Shown one piece after another: positions 1 through 7,937 of a DNA stretch of 64,000 nt (position 1 is the first letter of the stretch; every line of letters begins with the position of its first letter). The notes below the pieces were generated by a model. That model worked only from the letters and a program-made list of their open reading frames with translations. It searched no databases and had not been told where the DNA came from. This stretch comes from Magnetofaba australis IT-1. Its GTDB lineage: Bacteria > Pseudomonadota > Magnetococcia > Magnetococcales > Magnetococcaceae. The translations under genes and the position numbers were made by a program. The stretch spans positions 62,001-126,000 of the forward strand of contig NZ_LVJN01000021.1 of assembly GCF_002109495.1 (NCBI RefSeq), read 5' to 3'.

Positions 1-1
1 A

Positions 2-709
2 TTTGAGATCGCCGGGGCCTACACCCCCTATGCCGGGGCCCATGTGATGGCCATCACCAGCGACGCGCAGAAGCAGTGGGCGGCCAAGTCGGAGAACGGC
101 GGCTATGGTGCGGTGATCCGCGTCAGCGTGACCGAGATCGACGGCGGCGTGGAAGTGGCTTACAACAACCCGGTGTGGGTGGAGAACATCTACCGCATGG
201 AGCCGGGCGGCAAAGCGTTGGCCGACAAACTGGCTGCGGCCATCGGCGCGCAAAAGGGCTTCGGCTCTTATGACGGTCTGGATGTGGATCGCGTGCGCCG
301 CTATCAGTACATGATGTTCATGCCCAACTTCACCGACCAGGAGACTCTGGCCGACCATGGCGACCACGCCGCGGCGGTGGCGGCGGTGGAGAAGGGTCTG
401 GCCAGCGGCGCGGGCGGAACCAGCAAAGTGTTCCGTGTGGACGTGACCCCGGATCAGACCCTGTTCGGCGTCGGTCTGTCCAGCGGCGACGGCGGCGACG
501 AGAAGATCATGAACATCATCGACAAGGGCTCGCCCGCGCACACCGCGCACCTGCCCATGGAGGTGCTGGTCAATGGCGGCAAAGTGCTGGCGCTGCACGG
601 CAAATTCCGCATCGCCCAGAGCTTCCCCGAATTGGGCATGGGCACCTTTATGGAGATCTCCTCGGCGCCCGACGCGATTCTGGATTCGCTGCGCGCCATG
701 GCCAAGTAA
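2..709 (+). CDS. Unrecognised protein, 5' end cut by window edge
   Basis: The frame is open from base 2 (reading FEIAGAYTPYAG...) through 709, so the gene almost certainly begins before the window. GTG at 44 and ATG at 47 lie inside the open frame and have no ribosome binding site, so they are unlikely starts. About 235 residues are visible. They are acidic and Gly/Ala-rich, with no membrane segment or obvious catalytic motif. I do not recognise the family. A stem-loop (734-761) follows 25 bases after the stop and probably ends the transcript. A dispersed hairpin repeat begins directly after that. Coding is well supported by third-position GC and the uninterrupted frame; function is unknown. 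Confidence 0.7.
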   Translation, partial: FEIAGAYTPYAGAHVMAITSDAQKQWAAKSENGGYGAVIRVSVTEIDGGVEVAYNNPVWVENIYRMEPGGKALADKLAAAIGAQKGFGSYDGLDVDRVRRYQYMMFMPNFTDQETLADHGDHAAAVAAVEKGLASGAGGTSKVFRVDVTPDQTLFGVGLSSGDGGDEKIMNIIDKGSPAHTAHLPMEVLVNGGKVLALHGKFRIAQSFPELGMGTFMEISSAPDAILDSLRAMAK

Positions 710-733
710 GTCCAGCGCACCGATGTGACCATC

Positions 734-764
734 GAGGGCCGATGCCTCTGCATCGGCCCTCTTT
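734..764 (+). terminator. Rho-independent terminator-like hairpin
   Basis: A perfect 12-bp stem (GAGGGCCGATGC / GCATCGGCCCTC) with a CTCT loop is followed by a short T run. It lies 25 bases after the stop of the edge-truncated gene. The T tract is short, so termination strength is uncertain. Confidence 0.6.
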
Positions 765-765
765 G

Positions 766-1088
766 TATAGAAGCCGCAGAACAGAATGAGACATGTGAAG
801 CAAGAAGATGTTGAGGGCTGCGCCCTCAAACTCCCCTAAGATCAAAAACCAAACCGTGATTCAGGCCATCCATGGCCTTCACCCTTCGGGCTCGCTGCGC
901 GAGTCCGATTCGGCAATCCTGCCGAATCGTGGGGCGCCGCCCTGGATTGCACACCTTTGGCCGCTGGGGTCGCGGACCCCAGACCCCGCCGCCGACCAGT
1001 CGGCGGCCAGTCAGACAGCGCAAGCTTCACCTGCGTCACGCAAACATTGGCCGTTCTGTGCAGTTCTGGTTTTGACTCACTCTATTGA
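766..1088 (+). repeat. Dispersed modular hairpin repeat, copy 1
   Basis: This fills the gap between the first gene and yraN. Its outer end TATAGAAGCCGCAG resembles the outer end at 34088. It carries, in order, a GAGGGC-type hairpin, the 73-bp sub-module (857-929), a GGGGCGCCGCCCT hairpin, CTGGGGTCGCGGACCCCAG and CCGCCGACCAGTCGGCGG. It ends with the shared tail GTCACGCAAACATTGG. The CTGGGGTC/GACCCCAG stem differs from CTGGGGGC/GCCCCCAG of other copies by a compensatory pair. Confidence 0.85.
857..929 (+). repeat. 73-bp nested palindromic sub-module, copy 1
   Basis: An insertion-like module between ACCG and TGGGG of the host repeat, running from TGATTCAGG to CCGAATCG. It contains stems AGGCCAT/ATGGCCT, CTCGC/GCGAG and GATTCGGCA/TGCCGAATC. 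Compared with the copy at 4444, both outer stems show paired substitutions that preserve base pairing. Confidence 0.8.
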
Positions 1089-1094
1089 GGCGGC

Positions 1095-1478
1095 ATGACA
1101 CAGAAACCGAGTTTAGGCCGTCGCGCTCTGGGCGCCTTGGGCGAACAGATAGCCGCCCGCGCCTATCGCCGACGCGGCTGTGAGATCATCGCCCGCAACG
1201 CCCGCACCCGCTATGGCGAATTGGACTTGGTGGCGCGTGACGGCGACGTTCTGATATTCTGCGAAGTCAAAACCCGACGCAGCCACAGCGCGGGCGCCCC
1301 CGCCGACGCCATCGATGCGCGCAAACAGGCGCGTCTGGCGCAATTGGCGGAGGCATGGCGCTTGCAACATCCCCAGTTGATGACGCTGGATTGCCGCTTT
1401 GACGCCGCCCTGGTGGCGCGCGACGGCATCCACTGGCGGGTGGAGATCATCGAAGACGCTTTCCGCCCGGGATGGTAA
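1095..1478 (+). CDS. yraN: YraN family (UPF0102) nuclease-like protein
   Basis: A 127-aa protein matching the YraN/UPF0102 family in size and motifs. An N-terminal helix region (LGALGEQIAARAY) is followed by RYGELDLVARDGD (about residues 39-51) and FCEVKTR (55-61). These form the PD-(D/E)XK-like core with E42, D44, E57 and K59. The cellular role of the family is unsettled; it is usually found beside rsmI/diaA/yraP genes. Here it precedes a YraP/DolP-like lipoprotein by only 29 bases, matching the order seen in Escherichia coli. The ATG is preceded by GAGGCGG, which lies at the very end of the upstream dispersed repeat. Confidence 0.9.
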   Translation: MTQKPSLGRRALGALGEQIAARAYRRRGCEIIARNARTRYGELDLVARDGDVLIFCEVKTRRSHSAGAPADAIDARKQARLAQLAEAWRLQHPQLMTLDCRFDAALVARDGIHWRVEIIEDAFRPGW

Positions 1479-1507
1479 AAGATGAACCCCCAATGAGGGA
1501 GAGCAGC

Positions 1508-2158
1508 ATGAAACGCACACGCCCGTGGAGCATGGGAATGGGCATTGCGCTGGCGCTGGGTTTGAGCGGCTGCGCGCCGCTGTTGCTGGGCGGCGGCGCG
1601 GCGGTGACCGGCGCGGCGGCGGAGCGGCGCGGCGCCATGAGCGTGGTGGATGACGCCTGGATCGACGCCAAACTCAACACCCTGTTTGTGCGCAGCGAGT
1701 CGGTGAAGTGGGGCAATGTGAGTTTCCGCGTCTATCGCGGCAAAGTGCTGCTCATGGGCACCGCCGAGACCGAGGCGGAAGTGAGCGAAGCGGTGCGCCT
1801 GGCGCAATCGGTCACCGGCGTCAAACACGTCTATAATGAGCTGAAAGTCCAATACGTCAGCGCCAAGGATATCGCCCACGACGCCTGGATCAGCGCCCAG
1901 GTGAAGGCGCGCATCTTCGGCGACGAGCACGTGCGCGGACTGGACATCCATGTGGATACGGTCAACCAGGTGGTCTATCTGACCGGTCTGGCCGACTCCC
2001 AGGCCGAGCGCCAACGCGCCGAGCGACTGGCCAGCATCACCCCCGGCGTCAAAGAGGTGGTGTCGTACATTGAAGTGGTGCCCAGCGACTATCCGGTGTC
2101 GCCGACCATGCCGGAGCAGAATCCCGAACCCGATACGGTGAGCAGCGACGTCTTGTGA
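1508..2158 (+). CDS. BON-domain outer membrane lipoprotein (DolP/YraP-like)
   Basis: A 216-aa lipoprotein. The start at 1508 (MKRTRP) is chosen because GAGGGAGAG lies just upstream and a signal peptide begins there; it ends in the lipobox LSGC with Cys22. Two BON domains follow, about residues 50-120 and 125-195, each with the GKVLLMGTAETEAE / NQVVYLTGLADSQAE type strand-Gly pattern. In DolP these domains bind phospholipid at the division site and support outer membrane integrity; that is family knowledge. The last codons overlap the GTG start of glcD (GTGA at 2155-2158), so the two are translationally coupled. Confidence 0.88.
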   Translation: MKRTRPWSMGMGIALALGLSGCAPLLLGGGAAVTGAAAERRGAMSVVDDAWIDAKLNTLFVRSESVKWGNVSFRVYRGKVLLMGTAETEAEVSEAVRLAQSVTGVKHVYNELKVQYVSAKDIAHDAWISAQVKARIFGDEHVRGLDIHVDTVNQVVYLTGLADSQAERQRAERLASITPGVKEVVSYIEVVPSDYPVSPTMPEQNPEPDTVSSDVL

Positions 2159-3570
2159 CAACCCCTCTGAGCCCTGAATTTCTGAATCAACTGCGCGCCG
2201 CTCTGGGCGCGGGCGAGTTGCTGACCGACGCCGCCGCGCTGGAGGCCTACGCCTGGGACAACACCGGCGTGCGCATGCGCCCGCAAGCGGCGGCGCTGGC
2301 GGTGGATGCCGCAGGCGTGGCGGCGGCGCTGGCCTGCTGCGCGCAACATAACGTACCGGTGACCCCGCGCGGCGCGGGCACCGGCAACGTCGGCGGCGCC
2401 CTGGCGCTGCACGGCGGCGTAATCCTCTCCACCCAACGCATGACCCGCATAGTGGACGTGGACCCCGCCGACCGCGTGGCGGTGGTGGAGCCCGGCGTGA
2501 TCAACGCCACATTGCAACAGGCGGCGGGCGAACATGGTCTGTTCTGGCCCCCCGCCCCCTCCTCGGCGCGGGCCTGCTCCATTGGCGGCAATCTGGCCAT
2601 GGGCGCGGCGGGCCCCAACTCCCTGCGCTATGGCGGCGCGCGCAACTGGACCCTGAGCCTGGAGGCGGCGCTGGCCGACGGCTCGCTGATTCACACCGGC
2701 TCGCGCGCGGCCAAGGATGTGGCCGGTTTCGATCTCACCAGTCTGCTGGTGGGTTCCGAAGGCACGCTGGGGATCATCACCCGCGCCACCCTCAAGCTGG
2801 CGCCTAAACCCACCCATGAGCGTCTGATGCGCGCCGCGTTCGCCTCGGTGGACGCCGCTGCGCAAGCGGTGTCGGCCATCATGGCCAGCGGCGAAGCCCC
2901 CGGCGCATTGGAGATCATGGACGCCGCCTGCCTGGATCTGCTGCGCGAGGCGGGCATGGCGATTCCCGAGGGCGCCCGCGCGCTGCTGCTGGCGCAGGCG
3001 GCGGGCGACGCCCAGAGCTGCGCCCTGCAAGCCGACGCGCTGCGCGATCAACTGCTGGCGCACAATCCGCTGGAGCTGTTCGTCGCTGCCGATGAGCAGG
3101 AAGCCAAACGCGCCTGGGAGGCGCGTTATAAACTCTCGCCGGCGCTGAAAAAGCTCTCTCCCAAACGGGTCAATGAAGATATCGTCGTGCCGGTGTCGCA
3201 ACTGCCCGCCCTGTTTGACGGCGTAGCGCAGATCGCCGCGCGCTGGGAGCTGCCCTGCGCCAACTTCGGCCATGCGGGCGATGGCAATATCCACGTCAAC
3301 TTCCTGGTGGATCCCGCCGACCCGGCGCAGACCGAGAAGATCGCCCCGGCGCTGGATCAGCTATTCGCCCTGGTCACGCGCCTGGAGGGGTCGCTCACCG
3401 GCGAGCACGGCGTGGGCGCCATGAAGCGCGACTACCTGACCTGGCAGACCGGAGTTCCGGCATGGGATTGGCAGCGTCGGATCAAGCAGCTGTTCGATCC
3501 CAACGGAATTCTCAACCCCGGCAAGATTTTTTCCGAAGATCCCAGACCCCGGCCCCATAGCGTGGTATAA
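2155..3570 (+). CDS. glcD: FAD-linked glycolate/lactate oxidase subunit GlcD
   Basis: A 471-aa FAD-binding type 4 (PCMH) oxidoreductase of the GlcD/D-lactate dehydrogenase family. The N-terminal FAD domain shows PRGAGTGNVGGALAL (about residues 64-78) and the PPAPSSARACSIGGNLA segment. The C-terminal oxidase domain ends with the diagnostic NFGHAGDGNIHVNF and GSLTGEHGVGAMKRDYL motifs. It oxidises 2-hydroxy acids at the membrane, normally with GlcE and GlcF, which are not adjacent here. The GTG start overlaps the lipoprotein stop. The final codons contain TATAAT (3565-3570), which may be the -10 of a promoter reading toward dksA. Confidence 0.88.
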   Translation: MTTPLSPEFLNQLRAALGAGELLTDAAALEAYAWDNTGVRMRPQAAALAVDAAGVAAALACCAQHNVPVTPRGAGTGNVGGALALHGGVILSTQRMTRIVDVDPADRVAVVEPGVINATLQQAAGEHGLFWPPAPSSARACSIGGNLAMGAAGPNSLRYGGARNWTLSLEAALADGSLIHTGSRAAKDVAGFDLTSLLVGSEGTLGIITRATLKLAPKPTHERLMRAAFASVDAAAQAVSAIMASGEAPGALEIMDAACLDLLREAGMAIPEGARALLLAQAAGDAQSCALQADALRDQLLAHNPLELFVAADEQEAKRAWEARYKLSPALKKLSPKRVNEDIVVPVSQLPALFDGVAQIAARWELPCANFGHAGDGNIHVNFLVDPADPAQTEKIAPALDQLFALVTRLEGSLTGEHGVGAMKRDYLTWQTGVPAWDWQRRIKQLFDPNGILNPGKIFSEDPRPRPHSVV

Positions 3571-3742
3571 TCTTTCAACATATCGGGCCATATTGATCCT
3601 GTATTCCAGGCCGCAATTGACGTAATATCGCCGGATTGTGTGCGATACGTCATGTCGAATTTTGCGCGTTCCGGACGTTGTCTGTGCTGCTAACAAGCCA
3701 GACTGAGCGTGCGTTCGGAGCGATTGAGAGGGACACATCACC

Positions 3743-4204
3743 ATGAGTGACGCGACCGCCGTGAAGATTGAAGAGATCCAACTGCCGGAAGGGTACAAGC
3801 CGTCTGACGACGAGGAGTACATGAACCCCACGCAGCGCGCCTATTTCCGCATGCTGTTGCTGGAGTGGAAACAGCAGCTCCTGCAGGACGCGGACAAGAC
3901 CGTGCATGTGATGGGCGAAGAGAAGGCGGTGTTCGCCGACCCCACCGACCGCGCCACGCTGGAGACCGATCGCAACTTCGAGCTGCGCACCCGGGATCGC
4001 GAACGCAAACTGGTGAACAAGATCGACCGCACCATCGAGGTGATCAAGGCTGACGAATACGGCTTCTGCGACGCCTGTGGCGTGGAGATCGGCCTGCGTC
4101 GTCTGGAGGCGCGCCCGGTCACCGATCTGTGCATCGATTGTAAGACCAAAGAAGAGCAGATGGAGAAGACCCGTCGCAATGAGGACGACGACGACGAGGA
4201 TTGA
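3743..4204 (+). CDS. dksA: RNA polymerase-binding transcription factor DksA
   Basis: A 153-aa DksA. An N-terminal helix is followed by the coiled-coil region with DPTDRATLETD at the tip (acidic residues needed for activity in the family) and RTRDRERKLVNKID. The C-terminal zinc finger is CDACG-X17-CIDC, with all four cysteines present. DksA binds the RNA polymerase secondary channel and potentiates ppGpp control of rRNA and amino acid promoters. It has its own 170-bp upstream region. A GAGAGGGA ribosome binding site lies ahead of the ATG, and a strong terminator follows. Confidence 0.95.
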   Translation: MSDATAVKIEEIQLPEGYKPSDDEEYMNPTQRAYFRMLLLEWKQQLLQDADKTVHVMGEEKAVFADPTDRATLETDRNFELRTRDRERKLVNKIDRTIEVIKADEYGFCDACGVEIGLRRLEARPVTDLCIDCKTKEEQMEKTRRNEDDDDED

Positions 4205-4245
4205 TCCCCCGGCCGCGTTCGGCGCGGCGGCTCTGTGGTAACCAG

Positions 4246-4277
4246 ACGCCCCGGCAGTTCGCTGCCGGGGCGTTTTG
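4246..4277 (+). terminator. Rho-independent terminator of dksA
   Basis: A 12-bp stem (ACGCCCCGGCAG / CTGCCGGGGCGT) with a TTCG tetraloop is followed by TTTTGCG, 42 bases after the dksA stop. Confidence 0.85.
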
Positions 4278-4353
4278 CGTTGGCGCGCAGCCGTGTTTTT
4301 TGCTCCCTGCTGCGCTATAATTTTTTGCGGCTCAGCGTTATGTCGTCACGCTA

Positions 4354-4657
4354 TATAGTCGCTAGCATTCAAAAGTGAACAGATGGGCGCTGAAAGATAT
4401 CGAGGGCGATGCCCTCGAGCTCCCAAGATCAACAACCAAACCGTGATTCGGGCCATCCATGGCCCTCACCCTGCGGGCTCGCTGCGCGAGTCCGATTTGG
4501 CGTTCCTGCCAAATCGTGGGCTCCGCCCACACCCGCTGGGGGCGCGGCCCCCAGCCCCCGCCGCCGACCAGTCGGCGGCCAATAGTCAGCGCAAGCCAGG
4601 CCAGCGTCACGCAAACAGTGGCTGTTCTGTGCAGTTCTGATTTCGCATGGCGATATG
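4354..4657 (+). repeat. Dispersed modular hairpin repeat, copy 2
   Basis: This fills most of the 550-bp gap between dksA and the glycosyltransferase. It starts with TATAGTCGCTAGCATTC, the outer end shared with copies at 10561 and 12094. It then has GATATCGAGGGC..GCCCTCGAGCTCCC, the 73-bp module (4444-4516), GGGCTCCGCCC, CTGGGGGCGCGGCCCCCAG, CCGCCGACCAGTCGGCGG and the CAGCGCAAGCC..GTCACGCAAAC tail. The outer right end (near 4650) is diverged. Confidence 0.88.
4444..4516 (+). repeat. 73-bp nested palindromic sub-module, copy 2
   Basis: Runs from TGATTCGGG to CCAAATCG, inserted between ACCG and TGGGCTCC. The copy at 10561 has the empty site ACCGTGGGCTCC, which defines the exact boundaries. Stems GGGCCAT/ATGGCCC and GATTTGGC/GCCAAATC. 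Confidence 0.8.
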
Positions 4658-4754
4658 ATTGGCGGGGATTCAACCGTCTGAGTAAAATAACGGGGCAGCG
4701 TCTCATCTTCCGCCCGCGCAAACTGTATTCAGCATAGAGGAACGCCATACGCCC

Positions 4755-5951
4755 ATGGAGCTCTCTTCGGTCCACTTGACGCTGCTGTTCACCCGCGGCG
4801 TCTCCCTCACCCAGTGGGAAGAGGGCGGCATGCTGGAGCGGGAGCTGGCGCTCTATCGCGCCCTGCGCCCGAACCTGGGCCGCATCACCCTGATCACCCA
4901 TGGCCATGGCGAGGACGCCCGCTTCAAACGGCTGCTGCCGGAGTTCGACATCGTCTACAACCGCTGGCGCCTGCCCACCTGGCGCTATGCGCAGTTTCTC
5001 AACGGCTTGTGGCGCCCCTGGCGACGCGGCAAAACCATCTTCAAGAGCAATCAAACCAACGGCGCCGACATCGCCCTGACCCTGGCCAAAAGCGCGCGCA
5101 AACCCTTCATCGCCCGCGCCGGTTACGCCTACGCCGACTTCGCCAAACGCAAACAGGGCTTCCACACCCTGCCCGCCGCCCGCGCCGCCATCCTGGAGCA
5201 CCGGGTGTTCAACGGCGCCGACCGCTGCGTGGTCACCACCCGCGACATGGCCGACGACCTGACCACCCTGTATGGGGTCGAGCCCGAGAAAATTCGCGTC
5301 ATCCCCAACTATGTGGAGTGCGAACGCTTCGCTCCAGACGGCGACAGCCCGGCGCCGGGAACCCCGCGCGCGCTGTTTGTGGGACGTCTCGACGAACAGA
5401 AGAACGTGCGCAATCTGCTGCTGGCGTTCAAAAACCTCAACGCCGAGTTGCACCTGATCGGCGATGGCCCGCTGCGCGCGGAGCTGGAGGCGTTGGCGCA
5501 ACAGGAGGGGATCAACGCCCGCTTCCTGGGCCGCGTCAATCACGCAGAACTGCCGCATCACATCCTGCGCGCCACCCTGTTCATCATGCCCTCCCACTAT
5601 GAGGGCCACCCCAAAGCGCTGCTGGAGGCGATGTCCTGCGGCCGCCCGGTGATTGGCGGCAACGCCCCGGGCATTCGCGGCGTCATCACCTCCGGCGAGA
5701 ATGGTCTGCTGTGCGGCCACGAGCCCAGCCAGATCGCCGAAGCGACGCGCAGCCTGCTGGAGAGCAGCGCCCTGCGCGATAAATTGGCGTTGTCTGCGCG
5801 CCGCTACGTGATGGAGAACGTCACCCTCAAACGGGTGACCGAGCAGGAGTTGACCCTGCTCAAGGAGCTGGCGCGACGCCACTTCCACAATCCGGCGGGC
5901 CACGCCCTCTCCGACCCCGCCGCAACCCCGCGCAAGCGCGCAAGCGGATGA
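4755..5951 (+). CDS. Glycosyltransferase family 4 (GT-B)
   Basis: A 398-aa GT4 glycosyltransferase. The C-terminal nucleotide-sugar domain shows VIPNYVECERF, FVGRLDEQKN (about 210-220) and the EX7E-type PSHYEGHPKALLEAMSCG (about 278-295). The N-terminal domain (LLFTRGVSLTQWEEGGMLERE) is the acceptor half, with the usual Gly loop. It likely acts at the cytoplasmic face in surface polysaccharide assembly. Its last codons overlap the ATG of the GT2 gene (ATGA), so the pair is one translational unit. The start ATG has GAGGA at 13 bases, slightly far; no better start is visible. Confidence 0.87.
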   Translation: MELSSVHLTLLFTRGVSLTQWEEGGMLERELALYRALRPNLGRITLITHGHGEDARFKRLLPEFDIVYNRWRLPTWRYAQFLNGLWRPWRRGKTIFKSNQTNGADIALTLAKSARKPFIARAGYAYADFAKRKQGFHTLPAARAAILEHRVFNGADRCVVTTRDMADDLTTLYGVEPEKIRVIPNYVECERFAPDGDSPAPGTPRALFVGRLDEQKNVRNLLLAFKNLNAELHLIGDGPLRAELEALAQQEGINARFLGRVNHAELPHHILRATLFIMPSHYEGHPKALLEAMSCGRPVIGGNAPGIRGVITSGENGLLCGHEPSQIAEATRSLLESSALRDKLALSARRYVMENVTLKRVTEQELTLLKELARRHFHNPAGHALSDPAATPRKRASG

Positions 5952-7009
5952 GCAATGCGCGCCCCCGCGTCACGGTGCTCATGGCCGCCTACAACGCCCA
6001 GGCGCACCTGACTGAAGCGTTGCAGAGCGTGGCGCAGCAACGCGATTTTGCGCAGTGGGAGTGCGTGGTGGTGGACGACGGCTCCACCGACGGCACCGCA
6101 GAGATTCTGCACGCATTCGCCCAGCGCGAACCGCGCGCGCGCATCCTCACCCTGCCGCAAAATGGCGGCCTCACCCACGCCCTGAATGTGGGTCTGGACG
6201 CCGCCCAAGGGGCCTACATTGCGCGCCTGGACGCCGATGACCGCATGCTGCCCACGCGTCTAGCGCAGCAGGTGGCCTATTTGGACGCCCACCCTGACGC
6301 GGTGGCGGTGGGCGGCGATTGCCAGCTCATTGATGAGGCGGGACGCCCTATGGAGCGCCGCGCCCTGCCCCGCAGTGATGATGAGATCGCCTGGCTGATG
6401 CTGTTCCATAACCCCTTCTTCCATAGCGCCATGACCTTTCGCGCGCGTCTCGACGATGCGCCGATCCGCTATGACCCGGCGTTTCACACCGCGCAGGACT
6501 ACGCCCTGTGGAGCCAGCTGCAACGCCACGCACGCTTGGCCAATCTGGCGAAGGTTGTGTGTGAACACCGGGTGCACAATCAGCGCGTGAGCGCCGCGCG
6601 CAAACAGGAGCAGCAGCAGACCGCCGAGGCCATCAGCACGACGAATCTGCAACGCTTGGCCCCGCAGCGCAGGTTGGATTCGGCGCAACTCAAGCGTCTG
6701 CGCGAATTGATGAACTGCCCGCCGCCGCTGGATAGCGCCGATGCTCAAGCCGACGCCCTGATGTTGTTGGATCTGCTGGCGGCGTTTGTGGCCCAGCAGC
6801 GCGCACGCGATCCATATGAGAGCTGCGCGGCGGCGCGCCGTTTTGTGGCGGCCAAACTGCTGCGCGCCATCCCCGGCCCGGCGCTGGGTCGGGCGCTGTT
6901 CAATGGCCTGCTGCCCCGCGCCATCCGTCTGCATGGCGGCGCCGCGCGCGCCGATCTGCAGCGTCGCCTGCGCCGCGATCGCCCCACTCCACCGACCCAT
7001 TCGAATTGA
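5948..7009 (+). CDS. Glycosyltransferase family 2 (GT-A)
   Basis: A 353-aa GT2 enzyme. VTVLMAAYNAQAHL opens the GT-A fold (residues 8-21). VVDDGSTDGT (about 38-48) binds nucleotide, and IARLDADDRM (about 91-100) carries the metal-binding DXD. NPFFHSAMTFR and DYALWSQL match the acceptor region of WcaA/ExoU-type transferases. A roughly 120-residue Ala/Arg-rich C-terminal extension has no recognised domain. Coupled by a 4-bp overlap to the upstream GT4. Donor and acceptor cannot be deduced. Confidence 0.87.
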   Translation: MSNARPRVTVLMAAYNAQAHLTEALQSVAQQRDFAQWECVVVDDGSTDGTAEILHAFAQREPRARILTLPQNGGLTHALNVGLDAAQGAYIARLDADDRMLPTRLAQQVAYLDAHPDAVAVGGDCQLIDEAGRPMERRALPRSDDEIAWLMLFHNPFFHSAMTFRARLDDAPIRYDPAFHTAQDYALWSQLQRHARLANLAKVVCEHRVHNQRVSAARKQEQQQTAEAISTTNLQRLAPQRRLDSAQLKRLRELMNCPPPLDSADAQADALMLLDLLAAFVAQQRARDPYESCAAARRFVAAKLLRAIPGPALGRALFNGLLPRAIRLHGGAARADLQRRLRRDRPTPPTHSN

Positions 7010-7315
7010 TTGCGATCCCCCCTATTTTCTGAAAAAATAGTCCTGCGCCACAACCGATGCTTGACCCTTTGGCGCACTGTTGGCAGAATATCAGTAAACA
7101 CTGTATCACCCTGTAAACGTAACTTTTTGTTGCAATTTTGTTAGATTTTCCCCGTCGGGAGAATCGGGGGATGCAACACAGCGGACAAGCTGGTTTCGCG
7201 CCCGGAACGACGCGCCGCTGTGTTGGAAGAGGCTAAGCCGAGAGAATAACGGCGCGCCGCTTCCTCTGGATCGTTTTCATTTCACTTTGCTGGACCATCG
7301 TGAAGGAGAAAGAAG
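7010..7315 (+). promoter_or_regulatory. Upstream region of the Gly/Tyr-rich peptide gene
   Basis: A 306-bp gene-free leader, more AT-rich than its surroundings between 7010 and 7160. TTGACC (7061-7066) with AGAATA about 18 bases downstream is a possible sigma-70 promoter. It would leave an untranslated leader of over 200 bases. The leader contains an inverted pair GGAAG..CTTCC (about 7225-7265). No gene or dispersed-repeat sequence is seen here. Promoter assignment is tentative. Confidence 0.3.
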
Positions 7316-7633
7316 ATGAAAAAGAGCCTGAAAATTCTGGCCATCGCCGCGCTGCTGGGCGCGGGCGCGCTGATCACGGCGCAAGACTCCGACGCCTTCT
7401 GGGGACCGTTTGATCCCTGGGACTGGGGCGGCCCAGGTTGGGGCGGCCCGGGCTGGGGTTATCCGGGCGGTTGGGGCGGTTATCCGGGCTGGGGCGGCTA
7501 CCCCGGCTGGGGCTACGGCGGCTATCCGGGCTACGGTTACGGCTATCCGGCCTGGGGCGGCTACCCCTACTACGGCGGCTATCCCTATGCCTGGCCGACT
7601 ACACCGGCTGCAACCACCACCACCGACAAATAA
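7316..7633 (+). CDS. Secreted Gly/Tyr/Trp/Pro-repeat peptide, sulfur-globule-protein-like
   Basis: A 105-aa protein with a strong GAAGGAGA ribosome binding site and a clear signal peptide (MKKSLKILAIAALLGAGALI). The mature part is about 60 residues of degenerate GGYPGWG / GYGGYPGYG repeats, then a Thr-rich tail (ATTTTDK). The composition and architecture match structural sulfur globule proteins (SgpA/B type) that coat periplasmic sulfur granules in purple and colourless sulfur bacteria. That assignment is inference, because low-complexity Gly/Tyr proteins have other roles. It is transcribed alone, with a long leader and a strong terminator, consistent with an abundant structural protein. Confidence 0.75.
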   Translation: MKKSLKILAIAALLGAGALITAQDSDAFWGPFDPWDWGGPGWGGPGWGYPGGWGGYPGWGGYPGWGYGGYPGYGYGYPAWGGYPYYGGYPYAWPTTPAATTTTDK

Positions 7634-7660
7634 CCCTCTCGCCGCACAGGCGCTATAGAA

Positions 7661-7689
7661 AAGCCGGGACGGAGTCCCGGCTTTTTTTC
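7661..7689 (+). terminator. Rho-independent terminator of the Gly/Tyr peptide gene
   Basis: A 10-bp stem (AAGCCGGGAC / GTCCCGGCTT) with a 3-base loop is followed by a run of seven T (7682-7688), 28 bases after the stop. Confidence 0.92.
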
Positions 7690-7696
7690 TTCTCGT

Positions 7697-7924
7697 TATC
7701 CAAAACTGCGCAGAATAGCCAATGTTTGCGTGACACAGACTGAGCTTGCGCTGACTATTGGCCGCCGACTGGTCGGCGGCGGGGTCTGGGGGCTGCGCCC
7801 CCAGCGGGGCGTGGGGCAGCGCCCCACGGTGTGGTAGTTGATCTTGGGAGCTCGAGGGCAGAGCCCTCGATATCTTCCCTCGCCAATACCGCCAATGGCC
7901 AATTTTGAATTCGCTTGAGTATAA
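7697..7924 (-). repeat. Dispersed modular hairpin repeat, copy 3
   Basis: Minus-orientation copy filling the gap between two convergent genes. Read on the minus strand it has TATACTCAAGCG at its outer end, then GATATCGAGGGC..GCCCTCGAGCTCCC, a GTGGGGC/GCCCCAC hairpin, CTGGGGGCGCAGCCCCCAG, the CCGCCGACCAGTCGGCGG hairpin and the GTGTCACGCAAACATTGG tail. The 73-bp module is absent (empty site). Confidence 0.85.
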
Positions 7925-7937
7925 CGCCAGCCGCGCC

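Noticed and set aside
3565-3622. Firm promoter assignment for dksA
   Set aside because: TATAAT at 3565 lacks a -35 at proper spacing, and TTGACG at 3617 lacks a good -10, so neither is reported as a feature.
4383-4640. Recurring similar ORFs in the repeats (for example MGAERYRGRCPRAPKINNQ at 4383, 10590, 12123, 45622 and their reverse-strand forms)
   Set aside because: Their similarity comes from the dispersed repeat itself. Frames are not conserved between copies, differences are compensatory within hairpins rather than synonymous, and no ribosome binding site precedes them.
4362-5903. Long minus-strand ORF opposite the GT4 gene (513 codons)
   Set aside because: It is antisense to a clear glycosyltransferase, begins in a repeat, and its His/Gln/Arg-rich composition is typical of shadow frames in GC-rich DNA.
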